Assembly (NCBI RefSeq): GCF_004216855.1
Contig: NZ_SGXT01000013.1
Location: 310,001 to 374,000, forward strand
Length of the DNA stretch: 64,000 nt
From: Microcella alkaliphila
GTDB lineage: Bacteria > Actinomycetota > Actinomycetes > Actinomycetales > Microbacteriaceae
Reading direction: 5' to 3'
Position 1 is the first letter of the stretch; each line of letters begins with the position of its first letter. A program made the translations under genes and the position numbers. Shown here piece by piece: positions 41,413 through 52,722 of the stretch. The notes below the pieces were generated by a model that saw only the letters and a list, made by a program, of their open reading frames with translations, did no database searches and was not told the origin of the DNA.

Positions 41413-43935
41413 ATGGTGAGTGATGACAGCACCAACACGACAGACACCGACGGTACCCGGCGACGGGGGCGTATTTTCGGGGGGCGCGGGCGCAAGCGCG
41501 CCGATGAGGGCGCGGTGACCGAGGTGCGCGACGCGGCCCCGGATGCGCCCGGCCCCGACAGCCGGGGGGACGACGCGGTGCCGACCGCGAACGCAACCCT
41601 GGTCGAGGGGTCAGCGGAGGAGCCGACTGCTGCGGCGGGCGGTGTCGAGCAGAACACGTCGACGCCGGAAGGGAGCGCGCTCGAGGCAGAGGACCCCGAA
41701 CCGGCGGCTGAGCAGCCGGCGGCTCCGCGGGCGATCTCGACCACCGATTTGCTGTTCGTGCCCCCGCCCGTCGAACTCGTGCGCGCGACGACCGCGCCCG
41801 CTCGCGGCGGGGCTGCCCCGGCAGGGTCTGACGATGATGACGACGACACTGGCGCTTCGGGTCGCCGCCGTCGCCGCCGCTCCCGCGGTGGATCGCCGGC
41901 CGACGGCGAGACCGGCTCACGCGAGCAGGCCGACCGCGACGAGCGGGATGACGACCAGTCGTCCACGCGCACCCGTTCACGCGGCCGCGGCCGCAGCGGC
42001 TCGGCCCGACGCGAGCCCGAGCAAATCACCGAGCCGCAGCGCATCAAAGGCTCGACGCGACTCGAGGCGAAGAAGCAGCGGCGCCGTGACGGTCGCGACG
42101 CCGGCCGTCGCCGCCCCGTCGTCACGGAGGCCGAGTTCCTCGCCCGCCGCGAAAGCGTCGACCGTGTCATGGTGGTGCGCTCGAAAGAGAACCGCATCCA
42201 GATCGGGGTGCTCGAGGACGGCGTTCTCGTCGAGCACTACGTCGCGCGCTCCAGCGAGTCAAGCCTGATCGGAAACGTCTACCTCGGCAAGGTGCAGAAC
42301 GTGTTGCCGAGCATGGAGGCGGCGTTCGTTGACATCGGCCGCGGCCGCAACGCCGTGCTCTATTCGGGGGAAGTCGATTGGGATGCGGCGCAGGCCGATG
42401 GCGAGAAGAACCAGCCGCGACGCATTGAGTTGGCGTTGAAGCCCGGCGACAAGGTGCTCGTGCAGGTCACGAAGGACCCGATCGGCCACAAGGGTGCCCG
42501 CTTGACGAGTCAGGTGAGCCTCCCGGGTCGCTACCTGGTGTACGTTCCGAACGGCTCGATGAGCGGCATCAGCCGCAAGCTGCCCGACACCGAGCGCGCA
42601 CGCCTGAAGAAGATCTTGAAGGAGGTGCTGCCCGAGAACGTCGGCGTCATCGTGCGCACCGCCGCCGAGGGCGCCACCGAAGAGCAGTTGACGCTCGACG
42701 TTCAGCGCCTCACGAGCCAGTGGGAGCACATCCAGAAGCAGCTCGAGAACTCTGGTGCTCCGGTGCTTCTGCATTCCGAGCCCGACCTGCTGGTGAAGAT
42801 TGTTCGTGACGTCTTCAACGAAGACTTCCGCTCCATGGTCATCCATGGCGAGGATGCGCACCGCACGATCACGAGCTACCTCGAGTCGGTCGCCCCCGAT
42901 CTGCTCGAACGCGTGCAGAAGCACGACGGAGAGCACGACCCATTCGACGAGCACCGCATCTCCGAGCAGATCGAGAAGGCGCTGGAGCGCAAGGTCTGGT
43001 TGCCCTCGGGTGGCTCGCTCGTCATCGATCGCACCGAGGCGATGACGGTCGTCGACGTCAACACCGGCAAGTTCGTCGGCTCCGGCGGAAACCTCGAAGA
43101 GACCGTCACGAAGAACAACCTTGAGGCAGCGGAAGAGATCGTGCGCCAGCTGCGCCTGCGCGACATCGGCGGCATTATCGTCGTAGACTTCATCGACATG
43201 GTGCTCGAGTCGAACCGCGACCTCGTGCTGCGGCGACTCGTCGAGTGCCTGAGCCGCGACCGCACGAAGCACCAGGTGGCCGAAGTCACGAGCTTGGGTC
43301 TCGTGCAGATGACGCGCAAGCGCATTGGTCTGGGCCTGCTCGAAACGTTCAGCGAGACCTGTGACGTGTGCGCGGGCCGCGGGCTCATCGTGCACCACGA
43401 CCCGGTCGTCAAGCACCGCGGCCAGAACGGTGGCAACGACGGTGGCCGTGGCAGCCGCCGCGGCAGTAACGGCAACGGCGCCGGAAACTCCAACGGCGGC
43501 GGCAGCCACGGCCAGCAGAGGAGCACGTCGGTTCCCGCCGCCCACGCGATCACGGAAGACGTCTCGAAGGCGCTCGCCACGATTGCCGCCAAGACGGTGC
43601 ACCACGACAGCGACCCCGCCGTCGATGCGCCCGCGGCGCCGACCGTTGCCCCCACGGAGTCCGCGCCGCAGTCGCCCACGGTCGCCGAGAAGTCGACCGC
43701 TACTGCGGCAGCCGACACCCCGGCCGAGATTCTCGACATTCCGTTGCCGGTTACGAATGGTGGCCGCAAGCGACGCGCCGTCGACCCAAGCACCGCCGAG
43801 CAGTTGCTCGGCTCGGTACTCGAGTCGCTGCCCGAGCCGCCGGCTCCAGGTACGCGCAAGCGGGCGTCGCGTCGTGCGACGAGTGGAACCATCACCGCCG
43901 CACCGGCGACGACGGAGGAGACCGCGAACTCGTGA
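41413..43935 (+). CDS. rne: Ribonuclease E/G
   Basis: The 840-residue endoribonuclease is central to mRNA decay and rRNA maturation. The N-terminal 200 residues are acidic and Arg-rich and look disordered. An S1-type RNA-binding domain follows (SSLIGNVYLGKVQNVLPSME then AAFVDIGRGRNAVLYSGEVD). The catalytic part has the metal Asp residues in MTVVDVNTGKFVG and IIVVDFIDM. A CDVCAGRGL zinc-link comes next, then a low-complexity Gly/Asn tail. ATG 41413 has GAGGAG about 10 nt upstream. Its stop overlaps the COG0701 permease start (GTGA). Confidence 0.95.
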   Translation: MVSDDSTNTTDTDGTRRRGRIFGGRGRKRADEGAVTEVRDAAPDAPGPDSRGDDAVPTANATLVEGSAEEPTAAAGGVEQNTSTPEGSALEAEDPEPAAEQPAAPRAISTTDLLFVPPPVELVRATTAPARGGAAPAGSDDDDDDTGASGRRRRRRSRGGSPADGETGSREQADRDERDDDQSSTRTRSRGRGRSGSARREPEQITEPQRIKGSTRLEAKKQRRRDGRDAGRRRPVVTEAEFLARRESVDRVMVVRSKENRIQIGVLEDGVLVEHYVARSSESSLIGNVYLGKVQNVLPSMEAAFVDIGRGRNAVLYSGEVDWDAAQADGEKNQPRRIELALKPGDKVLVQVTKDPIGHKGARLTSQVSLPGRYLVYVPNGSMSGISRKLPDTERARLKKILKEVLPENVGVIVRTAAEGATEEQLTLDVQRLTSQWEHIQKQLENSGAPVLLHSEPDLLVKIVRDVFNEDFRSMVIHGEDAHRTITSYLESVAPDLLERVQKHDGEHDPFDEHRISEQIEKALERKVWLPSGGSLVIDRTEAMTVVDVNTGKFVGSGGNLEETVTKNNLEAAEEIVRQLRLRDIGGIIVVDFIDMVLESNRDLVLRRLVECLSRDRTKHQVAEVTSLGLVQMTRKRIGLGLLETFSETCDVCAGRGLIVHHDPVVKHRGQNGGNDGGRGSRRGSNGNGAGNSNGGGSHGQQRSTSVPAAHAITEDVSKALATIAAKTVHHDSDPAVDAPAAPTVAPTESAPQSPTVAEKSTATAAADTPAEILDIPLPVTNGGRKRRAVDPSTAEQLLGSVLESLPEPPAPGTRKRASRRATSGTITAAPATTEETANS

Positions 43936-44975
43936 CCCGCGTTGCCCCCGACCGCCGGTCGCTGCTTGCCGATTCATCTCGGCGGATGCGTCCACGCCAC
44001 GTCGTGTGGATGCTCGCGGGCATCGCGGGGCTCGTTGGCGTCGTCGCGCTGCGGCACCTGACCGCGGCCGACGGGCCGTGGGATCTGCCAAACGCTGGTC
44101 AAGACCTGCTCACGCTCGCCACGAGCGTGCTCGTCGAGTCGCTGCCGTTCATCGTGCTCGGCATCACCCTGTCGATCATCGTGCAGGTGTGGGTGCCGCA
44201 AGCCTGGCTGATGCAGTGGCTGCCCCGCAACGCGGTCGGCCGACGCGCGATCATCTCGATGTTCGGCATGTTCCTGCCGGTCTGCGAGTGCGGAAACGTT
44301 CCGCTCGCGCGAGGGCTCGTGCGCCGGGGCTTCTCGGTGCCCGAGTCGATGACCTTCCTCATCGCCGCGCCGATCCTGAACCCCGTCGTCATCATCACAA
44401 CGCATCAGGCGTTCGGCTTCGACGACGGAATCCTCGTCGCGCGCCTGCTCGGCGGGTTCCTGATCGCGAACCTGATCGGTTGGCTGTACGCGAAGCACCC
44501 CGAGCCCGAGACGCTGTTGACCGCGCGGTTCGCGGAGCAGTGCCGAATCGATGACGAGAGCCACGAACATCCGACGAAGTGGCAGCAGACGCTCGATTTG
44601 TTCGTGCGCGAGACGAGCATCCTGATGCCGGCGCTCGTCATCGGCGCGCTGGTCGCCGGAGGCATCCAGGTGATCGTGCCGCGCGAGATCCTCGTCGCGC
44701 TCGGCAGCGACCCGCTGTGGTCCATCGTGGCCATGATGGTGCTCGCGTTCATCATCTCGGTCTGCTCGAGCGTCGACGCTTTCTTCATCCTGCCGTTCGC
44801 CGCGACGTTCCTGCCCGGGTCGATCGTCACCTTCCTCGTATTCGGCCCGATCATCGACATCAAGATGCTCGCTCTCATGCGCACCACCTATTCAACGCAG
44901 ACGCTGATACAGATCACGACCGTGGTGGGCCTGGTGGCTGCCGCTCTCGGCTTGATGGTGAATTATGTGGCGTAG
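43932..44975 (+). CDS. COG0701/DUF318 family permease
   Basis: The 347-residue membrane protein with about eight helices has the family motif FLPVCECGNVPLARGLVRRG, where the two Cys sit in a membrane helix, and a second FIISVCSSVDAFFILPFAAT repeat-like segment. This family (YraQ/YcgR/ArsP-like) is associated with export of metal or metalloid species, though the substrate here is unknown. The GTG start overlaps the RNase E/G stop. The following TIGR03943 gene overlaps its 3' end by 11 bp; the two form the usual two-part system. Confidence 0.87.
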   Translation: MTRVAPDRRSLLADSSRRMRPRHVVWMLAGIAGLVGVVALRHLTAADGPWDLPNAGQDLLTLATSVLVESLPFIVLGITLSIIVQVWVPQAWLMQWLPRNAVGRRAIISMFGMFLPVCECGNVPLARGLVRRGFSVPESMTFLIAAPILNPVVIITTHQAFGFDDGILVARLLGGFLIANLIGWLYAKHPEPETLLTARFAEQCRIDDESHEHPTKWQQTLDLFVRETSILMPALVIGALVAGGIQVIVPREILVALGSDPLWSIVAMMVLAFIISVCSSVDAFFILPFAATFLPGSIVTFLVFGPIIDIKMLALMRTTYSTQTLIQITTVVGLVAAALGLMVNYVA

Positions 44976-45717
44976 CGTGCAGCGCTGGCGCGGAGTCGTC
45001 ATCATCGGGGCGATGGCCGCCGTGATTTTGTGGCTGGCGGTCTCTGGTCAGCTCGCCCTCTACATTCACCCGCGGTACAACATCTTCGCGGTGCTGATGG
45101 CCGTGATCGCGGTGGTTTTGGTTGTCGGTTCGCTTGTCGGACGCCGCCACCACGACGACGAGGATGCACCCCCGCCGCCGCGCCTGCAGCGCGCGATCGC
45201 GCTCACCGCGGCCGCCCTTGCGGGCGCCTTCACGGTCGGGATGATCGTTGTGCCCCCAGCGACGCTGTCGACGGCGACGGCTGAGCAACGCGAGATCAAT
45301 TCGACGGCGGCGAGCGACGCTGCCGCTTTCGAGGCGGCAACCACTGCTGACGCCGACGCCGTCGCACAGTTCACGGTGCGTGAGTGGGCGACGATCCTGC
45401 GACAGACCAGCGACCTGTCGTTCTTCGCGAACAAGCCGGTGACCGAGCTGGTCGGGTTCATCACGCCCGACTCCGACGACCCCGAGAACGTGTTCTATGT
45501 CTCGCGTTTCGTGGTGACGTGCTGCGCGGTCGATGCGCAGCCGCTCGGCGTGCCGGTCTACTTGCCAGGGTGGAGCCAGTCGTTCTCCGCCGACGACTGG
45601 GTCATGGTCGACGGAAGCTTCTCGAGCAACCCGAGCAGCGCGAGCCTGCAACCCGTCGTCGTTGTTCCCGACGCCGTTACCCCGATTGAGCAGCCGCGTG
45701 AGCCGTACCTCTTCTGA
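44965..45717 (+). CDS. TIGR03943/YcgQ-like permease partner (DUF1980)
   Basis: The 250-residue protein has two N-terminal membrane helices, a charged cytoplasmic loop with HHDDEDAPPPP, another helix pair, and an exported domain ending in VVTCCAVDAQPLGVPVYLPG. The CC pair and following V-D-A-x-P-x-G are diagnostic of this family, which always accompanies COG0701 permeases. The histidine/acid loop might bind metal. It overlaps the next gene by 20 bp. Confidence 0.87.
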   Translation: MWRSVQRWRGVVIIGAMAAVILWLAVSGQLALYIHPRYNIFAVLMAVIAVVLVVGSLVGRRHHDDEDAPPPPRLQRAIALTAAALAGAFTVGMIVVPPATLSTATAEQREINSTAASDAAAFEAATTADADAVAQFTVREWATILRQTSDLSFFANKPVTELVGFITPDSDDPENVFYVSRFVVTCCAVDAQPLGVPVYLPGWSQSFSADDWVMVDGSFSSNPSSASLQPVVVVPDAVTPIEQPREPYLF

Positions 45718-47080
45718 CGGGCGCGCATTCACCCGGGCTTTCTGGTGGACGACCGCCGTCACGGCCGGCGTGGCGGCGGTCTTCCTCCTGCTCGGGGCGA
45801 TGCAGGGGCCGAAGCTGTCGACCGCGCAGGTCGACTCGGTGCGCGTGACCGAGCAGGCCGGGCAGCAGCTGCGCTTGTTCGCCAACCAGCCGCTCAGTGA
45901 GATCACCGCCGAGCAGGTCAGCGTCGATCCGGCGGTGCCGGTGCAGGTGAGCGTCCAGGGTGAGTTGATCGCCGTGCAGTTTGAGCGCGCCCTCGACTAC
46001 AGCACCGACTACACGGTCACGGTGAGCGGGGTGGCATCACCGTCGCGCAGCGCGACGAGTGACTTTGTTCACACCTTCACGACGGCGCCGGGGTCGTTTG
46101 TCTACGTCGATCGCGGAGAGACGGTTGACGAGGTACTCGTGGCTGACGTGGCGGGCACCGGTCGCGGCGAGGTGTTACACACGGCCCCGGGCATCCAATT
46201 CGCGGCGCCGCTGGAGAACGCGCTCATCCTCGCCCGTGACGACGGCAGCGGTGGCAGCATCCTCGAGGTGGTCGACCGGGCGTCCGACGCCGTGGAGCAG
46301 GTGCGCCTGCCCGCTGATGGCCTCCGGATCGACGCGCTTCAGGTGCCCCGCGTCGGCACAACCGTCGCCCTGATCGTGTCGGCGACGGACGGAGCCGATG
46401 GGGCCGCGAACCGCTGGCTCGCCCTCGTTGACCTTGCCGGTGTCGGCGTCGCCGACTGGGTAACAGGACTCGATGGCGAGCCGATCGCCGCCCTGGATGC
46501 GTTCTTCACGCAGGCGGGGGACGCCCTGCTCATTCACGACATCGACCAGGCGCTCTTCCGGCTGCCCCTCGCCGATCCGAGCCTCATCCTCCCCGTGGCA
46601 CAGTTCACGGAGGTGCACGGGGTGTCGAGCGACGGCGGGCGGCTGAGCGCAACCGATCCCTTTGGCGGCGTTGCGTTCGACCTCGACTCGAGCGAGGAGG
46701 AGCGGATCAACCCGTCACTGTTCGACGATGCGCTCGTGTTTGGCGCCGATTTCCACCTCTTGGCGTCGGGGGAGTGGGTGCAGCGGGTCGCCGTCACCGA
46801 TTCTTCCGGCCTCGCTGTCGCCAACCTCATCGTCGTGGATGACGGAGCCGGAGAGTCTCGATTGCTGGCGCGCACCGTCTCCGACGCCGGGTCGTTCGTG
46901 GACTTCCGGGTGTCACCGAACGACCAGTTCGTCGCCATCGAGGTGGTGCCCGTTGTCGCGGAGGCGCAGCCGGATGGTCGCGCGGTGAACGGGCGCGCAA
47001 CATCGATCACCGTCGTGATCGTCAACATCGCCACGGGGGATCTCGTGCGGAGCGTGGCGGGGTTCGCGCCGACCTGGTGA
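45698..47080 (+). CDS. Membrane-anchored extracytoplasmic protein with Ig-like and propeller-like regions
   Basis: The 460-residue protein has one N-terminal membrane helix (about 15-37), an SbsA-like Ig domain (about 50-125: VRVTEQAGQQLRLFANQPLS ... YSTDYTVTVSGVASPSRSAT) and about 320 residues of repeating beta-strand blades (VLVADVAGTGRGEVLH, then LLIHDIDQALFRLPLADPSL), resembling a WD40-like propeller without clear signatures. GTG 45698 starts within the previous gene. It closes the rne-permease operon by position. I do not recognise a family name. Confidence 0.7.
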   Translation: MSRTSSDGRAFTRAFWWTTAVTAGVAAVFLLLGAMQGPKLSTAQVDSVRVTEQAGQQLRLFANQPLSEITAEQVSVDPAVPVQVSVQGELIAVQFERALDYSTDYTVTVSGVASPSRSATSDFVHTFTTAPGSFVYVDRGETVDEVLVADVAGTGRGEVLHTAPGIQFAAPLENALILARDDGSGGSILEVVDRASDAVEQVRLPADGLRIDALQVPRVGTTVALIVSATDGADGAANRWLALVDLAGVGVADWVTGLDGEPIAALDAFFTQAGDALLIHDIDQALFRLPLADPSLILPVAQFTEVHGVSSDGGRLSATDPFGGVAFDLDSSEEERINPSLFDDALVFGADFHLLASGEWVQRVAVTDSSGLAVANLIVVDDGAGESRLLARTVSDAGSFVDFRVSPNDQFVAIEVVPVVAEAQPDGRAVNGRATSITVVIVNIATGDLVRSVAGFAPTW

Positions 47081-47090
47081 CCGGCGCGCG

Positions 47091-47366
47091 CTACGACGCC
47101 GGGCGCTTATCGCGTTGGCGCACCCGCAACCCGGAGGCGCTGAGGCGCAGGACAAGCTCACGACCGGAGACAGGGAGGGCGCCGAGCGCCACCAACTCGT
47201 CGTAGCGTTCCTCGGGTACGTCGTAGTGGTCGTGATCGAAGCCGCGCCGCGGAATGCCGGCCTGTGCGGCGAACGTATGCAGTTCATCCAGCGAGCTGTC
47301 GCTCACGAGATGAGCCCACAACCGGCCGTGCGCGGGCCACGCGGGGCGGTCGATGAGAATCGCCAT
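47091..47366 (-). CDS. DUF4031 family protein
   Basis: This 91-residue basic protein matches DUF4031: MAILIDRPAWPAHGRLWAHL then VSDSSLDELHTFAAQAGIPR, with the GFDHDHYDVPEERYDEL central motif whose Asp and His residues might be functional. It converges with the propeller-like gene, 10 bp away. Such small proteins are widespread in actinobacteria and their role is unknown. Confidence 0.82.
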   Translation of the reverse strand: MAILIDRPAWPAHGRLWAHLVSDSSLDELHTFAAQAGIPRRGFDHDHYDVPEERYDELVALGALPVSGRELVLRLSASGLRVRQRDKRPAS

Positions 47367-47416
47367 GATCTTCAGAGTGTAGGCTGTTGGGGTTGCGCAC
47401 CGCCCGTCGCGCTCGT

Positions 47417-47446
47417 TTGACCAGGTTGGGGGCGCTCGGCTATTCT
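47417..47446 (+). promoter_or_regulatory. Sigma-70 promoter of rplU-rpmA
   Basis: TTGACC (47417-47422) and TATTCT (47441-47446) are separated by 18 nt and form the best conventional promoter in the window. The start is expected near 47453, leaving about an 80-nt leader before the rplU GTG, enough for a ribosomal-protein leader structure. Confidence 0.75.
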
Positions 47447-47533
47447 TGACCGTTGGTGTGCGCTGGGCAGAAGCTCGCGCGAGGCACCTCAGTCTTGAGC
47501 AACAGATTCCTTCGAACGAAGTAAAGGTGAAAC

Positions 47534-47842
47534 GTGGTCTACGCAGTTGTGCGCGCCGGTGGGCGGCAGGAGAAGGTCGAGGTCGGCACGATCGTCGTGC
47601 TCGATCGCGTCACCCCGGGTGAGGACGGCACGATCCAGCTGACCCCCGTTCTGCACGTCGACGGTGACACGGTCACGACTGACGCGAAGAAGCTTTCGAA
47701 GATCACGGTGACCGCCGAGGTGCTGAACGACCTGCGCGGCCCGAAGATCATCATCCAGAAGTACAAGAACAAGACCGGGTACAAGAAGCGTCAGGGCCAC
47801 CGCTCGGAGCTGACCCGCGTCAAGATCACCGGCATCAAGTAA
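47534..47842 (+). CDS. rplU: 50S ribosomal protein L21
   Basis: The 102-residue protein has the complete L21 pattern: [20 protein letters not shown] at the start, [20 protein letters not shown] then [11 protein letters not shown] near the end, which binds 23S rRNA with L20. GTG 47534 has AAAGGTG upstream. L27 follows after 18 bp, the universal rplU-rpmA pair. Confidence 0.98.
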   Translation: MVYAVVRAGGRQEKVEVGTIVVLDRVTPGEDGTIQLTPVLHVDGDTVTTDAKKLSKITVTAEVLNDLRGPKIIIQKYKNKTGYKKRQGHRSELTRVKITGIK

Positions 47843-47860
47843 GAAGGGTCGCGAGAAGAC

Positions 47861-50519
<2,659 letters not shown>

Positions 50520-50523
50520 CCGG

Positions 50524-51834
50524 GTGACGTCCACGATGGTAACCCCCGCCCTTGCCTCCGAGAACCAGCCGACCGACGCTATTCCTGACGGCCTGATCGA
50601 CGCTCCGCTCACGGCGGCGAAGACCGCGTCGCGCGTGCTCGGCCAGGCGACAACGGCGACAAAGGATGCTGCGCTCGCGGCCATCGCGGACGCCCTGATC
50701 GCACACACCGCCCGCATCATCGACGCGAATGCAGAGGACCTCGCGCGGGGTCGTGAGGCGGGGCACAGCAGTGGCCTTCTCGATCGGCTTCGCCTCGACG
50801 ATGCCCGCGTGAGCGCCCTCGCTGCGGCGGTACACGACGTCATCGCCCTTCCAGACCCGGTCGGAACGGTCGTGCGCGGCTCGACCTTGCCGAACGGCGT
50901 CCTGCTCAGCGAGGTACGGGTCCCGTTCGGCGTCGTGGGCGCGATCTACGAGGCGCGCCCGAACGTGACCGTCGACATCGCGGCGCTCGCGCTCAAGAGT
51001 GGCAACGCGGCGGTTTTGCGGGGCGGCAGTGCCGCTCGGTCGAGCAATGAGGTGCTCGTCGCCATCATCCAGGAGGCACTGGCGAGCGCAGGTCTGCCCG
51101 CCGACGCGGTGCAGACGATCGATGAGCACGGCCGTGCCGGAGCGACGGCCCTCATGCGGGCGCGCGGCTTCATCGACGTGCTGATTCCTCGGGGCAGCGC
51201 CGAACTCATCCAGACTGTGGTGCGCGAGTCGACCGTCCCCGTCATTGAGACGGGCGCGGGCGTCGTGCACATCGTTCTCGACGAGAGCGCCGACGAGCAG
51301 ATGGCGATCGACATCGTGGTGAACGCGAAGGTGCAGCGGCCGAGCGTCTGCAACGCGGTCGAGACGGTGCTCGTGCACGCCGATGCGGCGAGGCGTCTCG
51401 TGCCCTCCGTCGTGGAGGCGCTGCGAGCATCCGGTGTTCTTGTCCGCGGCGACGAGCGCGCCCGCGTGATCGTCGGCGACCTGGACGTCGCGACCGACGA
51501 TGACTTCGCGACCGAGCACATGGCGCTCGAACTCTCGATCGGCATCGTCGATGACCTGGATGCTGCTCTCGCCCACATCAGGACGTTCTCGACCCAGCAC
51601 ACCGAGTCGATCATCACCCGCGACATGGCGAACGCCGAGCGTTTCCTGGCGGAGGTTGACTCGGCCGTCGTCATGGTGAACGCATCGACCCGATTCAGCG
51701 ACGGTGGCGAGTTCGGCTTCGGCGCCGAGGTGGGCATCTCCACCCAGAAGATGCACGCGCGCGGCCCGATGGGGCTTCCCGAACTGACGAGCACGAAGTG
51801 GATCGTGCGCGGTGCCGGGCAGGTGCGCAGCTAG
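50524..51834 (+). CDS. proA: Glutamate-5-semialdehyde dehydrogenase
   Basis: The 436-residue NADPH-dependent reductase carries out the second proline step. VIYEARPNVTVDIAALALKS, GNAAVLRGGSAARSSN and the catalytic Cys in VQRPSVCNAVETVLVH are the family hallmarks. The gene follows proB by 4 bp. There is no clear Shine-Dalgarno at its GTG, consistent with the leaderless -10 described at 50512. The N-terminus is about 15 residues longer than in many homologues. Confidence 0.96.
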   Translation: MTSTMVTPALASENQPTDAIPDGLIDAPLTAAKTASRVLGQATTATKDAALAAIADALIAHTARIIDANAEDLARGREAGHSSGLLDRLRLDDARVSALAAAVHDVIALPDPVGTVVRGSTLPNGVLLSEVRVPFGVVGAIYEARPNVTVDIAALALKSGNAAVLRGGSAARSSNEVLVAIIQEALASAGLPADAVQTIDEHGRAGATALMRARGFIDVLIPRGSAELIQTVVRESTVPVIETGAGVVHIVLDESADEQMAIDIVVNAKVQRPSVCNAVETVLVHADAARRLVPSVVEALRASGVLVRGDERARVIVGDLDVATDDDFATEHMALELSIGIVDDLDAALAHIRTFSTQHTESIITRDMANAERFLAEVDSAVVMVNASTRFSDGGEFGFGAEVGISTQKMHARGPMGLPELTSTKWIVRGAGQVRS

Positions 51835-51881
51835 CACCCGCTAGACTTCTGCCGTTCACCGTTCCGGAGAAAGAGAGCCTC

Positions 51882-52085
51882 ATGACGTCGCTGAGCAGCG
51901 TGATCCTCGCCCTCGATGAGTACGCGCCCCTGTTCGCCCCGCCGTTGGTCATCGCCGGAATCGCGTTCCTGTTCTTCTTCATGCTCGGCGCCGTGACGCA
52001 CGCGTACCGCGACGTCGCCAACCGCCACCGCAACAAGACCTCGAACCCGATGCGGGGCGAGGGCGGCCACGACGCGGGTCACTAG
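51882..52085 (+). CDS. Small single-pass membrane protein
   Basis: The 67-residue protein has one membrane helix (about 18-40, [20 protein letters not shown]) and a basic C-terminal tail ([20 protein letters not shown]). GGAGAAAGAGA lies upstream of ATG 51882 and TAGACT at 51842-51847 may be the -10. It sits between proA and nadD, as similar small proteins do in other Microbacteriaceae. Function unknown. Confidence 0.75.
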   Translation: MTSLSSVILALDEYAPLFAPPLVIAGIAFLFFFMLGAVTHAYRDVANRHRNKTSNPMRGEGGHDAGH

Positions 52086-52152
52086 CGCCGGCGCCCGTCG
52101 GAGACCCGTTATCGCCCCCGCAGGAGCATCGGCGGCCCCGCGCCGCATCGGC

Positions 52153-52722
52153 GTGATGGGCGGAACCTTCGACCCCATCCACCACGGCCACCTCGTCGCC
52201 GCGAGCGAGGTCGCCGACCGGTTCGACCTCGACGAAGTTGTCTTCGTGCCGACCGGTGAGCCGTACCTGAAGCCTGACGCGACGGGTAGCGAGCATCGCT
52301 ACCTGATGACCGTCATCGCGACGGCGTCGAACCCGAGGTTTCGTGTGAGCCGCGTCGACATCGATCGCGGCGGCCCGACGTACACAATCGACACCTTGAC
52401 GGATCTCGCCGGTCAGTTCCCGGATGCGGAGCTCATCTTCATTTCGGGAGCAGACGCGATCGCGCAGATCGTCGACTGGAAAGACCACGACGCGCTGTGG
52501 TCACTCGCCCACTTCGTCGCCGTGACACGCCCCGGCCACCAGCTCAGCATTCGCGACCTTCCGGAGGGCCGCGTAAGCTGGATGGAGATTCCGGCGCTCG
52601 CGATCTCGTCGACCGACTGCCGTGATCGAGTCGCCCGCGGCGCACCGGTCTGGTACCTCGTGCCGGACGGCGTCGTGCAATACATCGCCAAGCACCAGCT
52701 GTATCGGAGAAACCCCGCATGA
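52153..52722 (+). CDS. nadD: Nicotinate-nucleotide adenylyltransferase
   Basis: NadD forms deamido-NAD from nicotinate mononucleotide and ATP. The nucleotidyl-transferase motifs [20 protein letters not shown] (HxGH) and [14 protein letters not shown] (SSTxxR) are intact. The first usable start in this frame is GTG 52153, yet the first beta strand normally reads RIGVMGG, and the codons before GTG encode RRIG without any in-frame ATG, GTG or TTG; AGGAG lies at 52121-52125, too far from GTG. The true start is uncertain. It overlaps the next gene as ATGA. Confidence 0.93.
   Translation: MMGGTFDPIHHGHLVAASEVADRFDLDEVVFVPTGEPYLKPDATGSEHRYLMTVIATASNPRFRVSRVDIDRGGPTYTIDTLTDLAGQFPDAELIFISGADAIAQIVDWKDHDALWSLAHFVAVTRPGHQLSIRDLPEGRVSWMEIPALAISSTDCRDRVARGAPVWYLVPDGVVQYIAKHQLYRRNPA

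Noticed and set aside
42259-44091. 610-residue minus frame over the RNase E/G gene
   Set aside because: Shadow of a well-supported gene; no Shine-Dalgarno and no recognisable domain.
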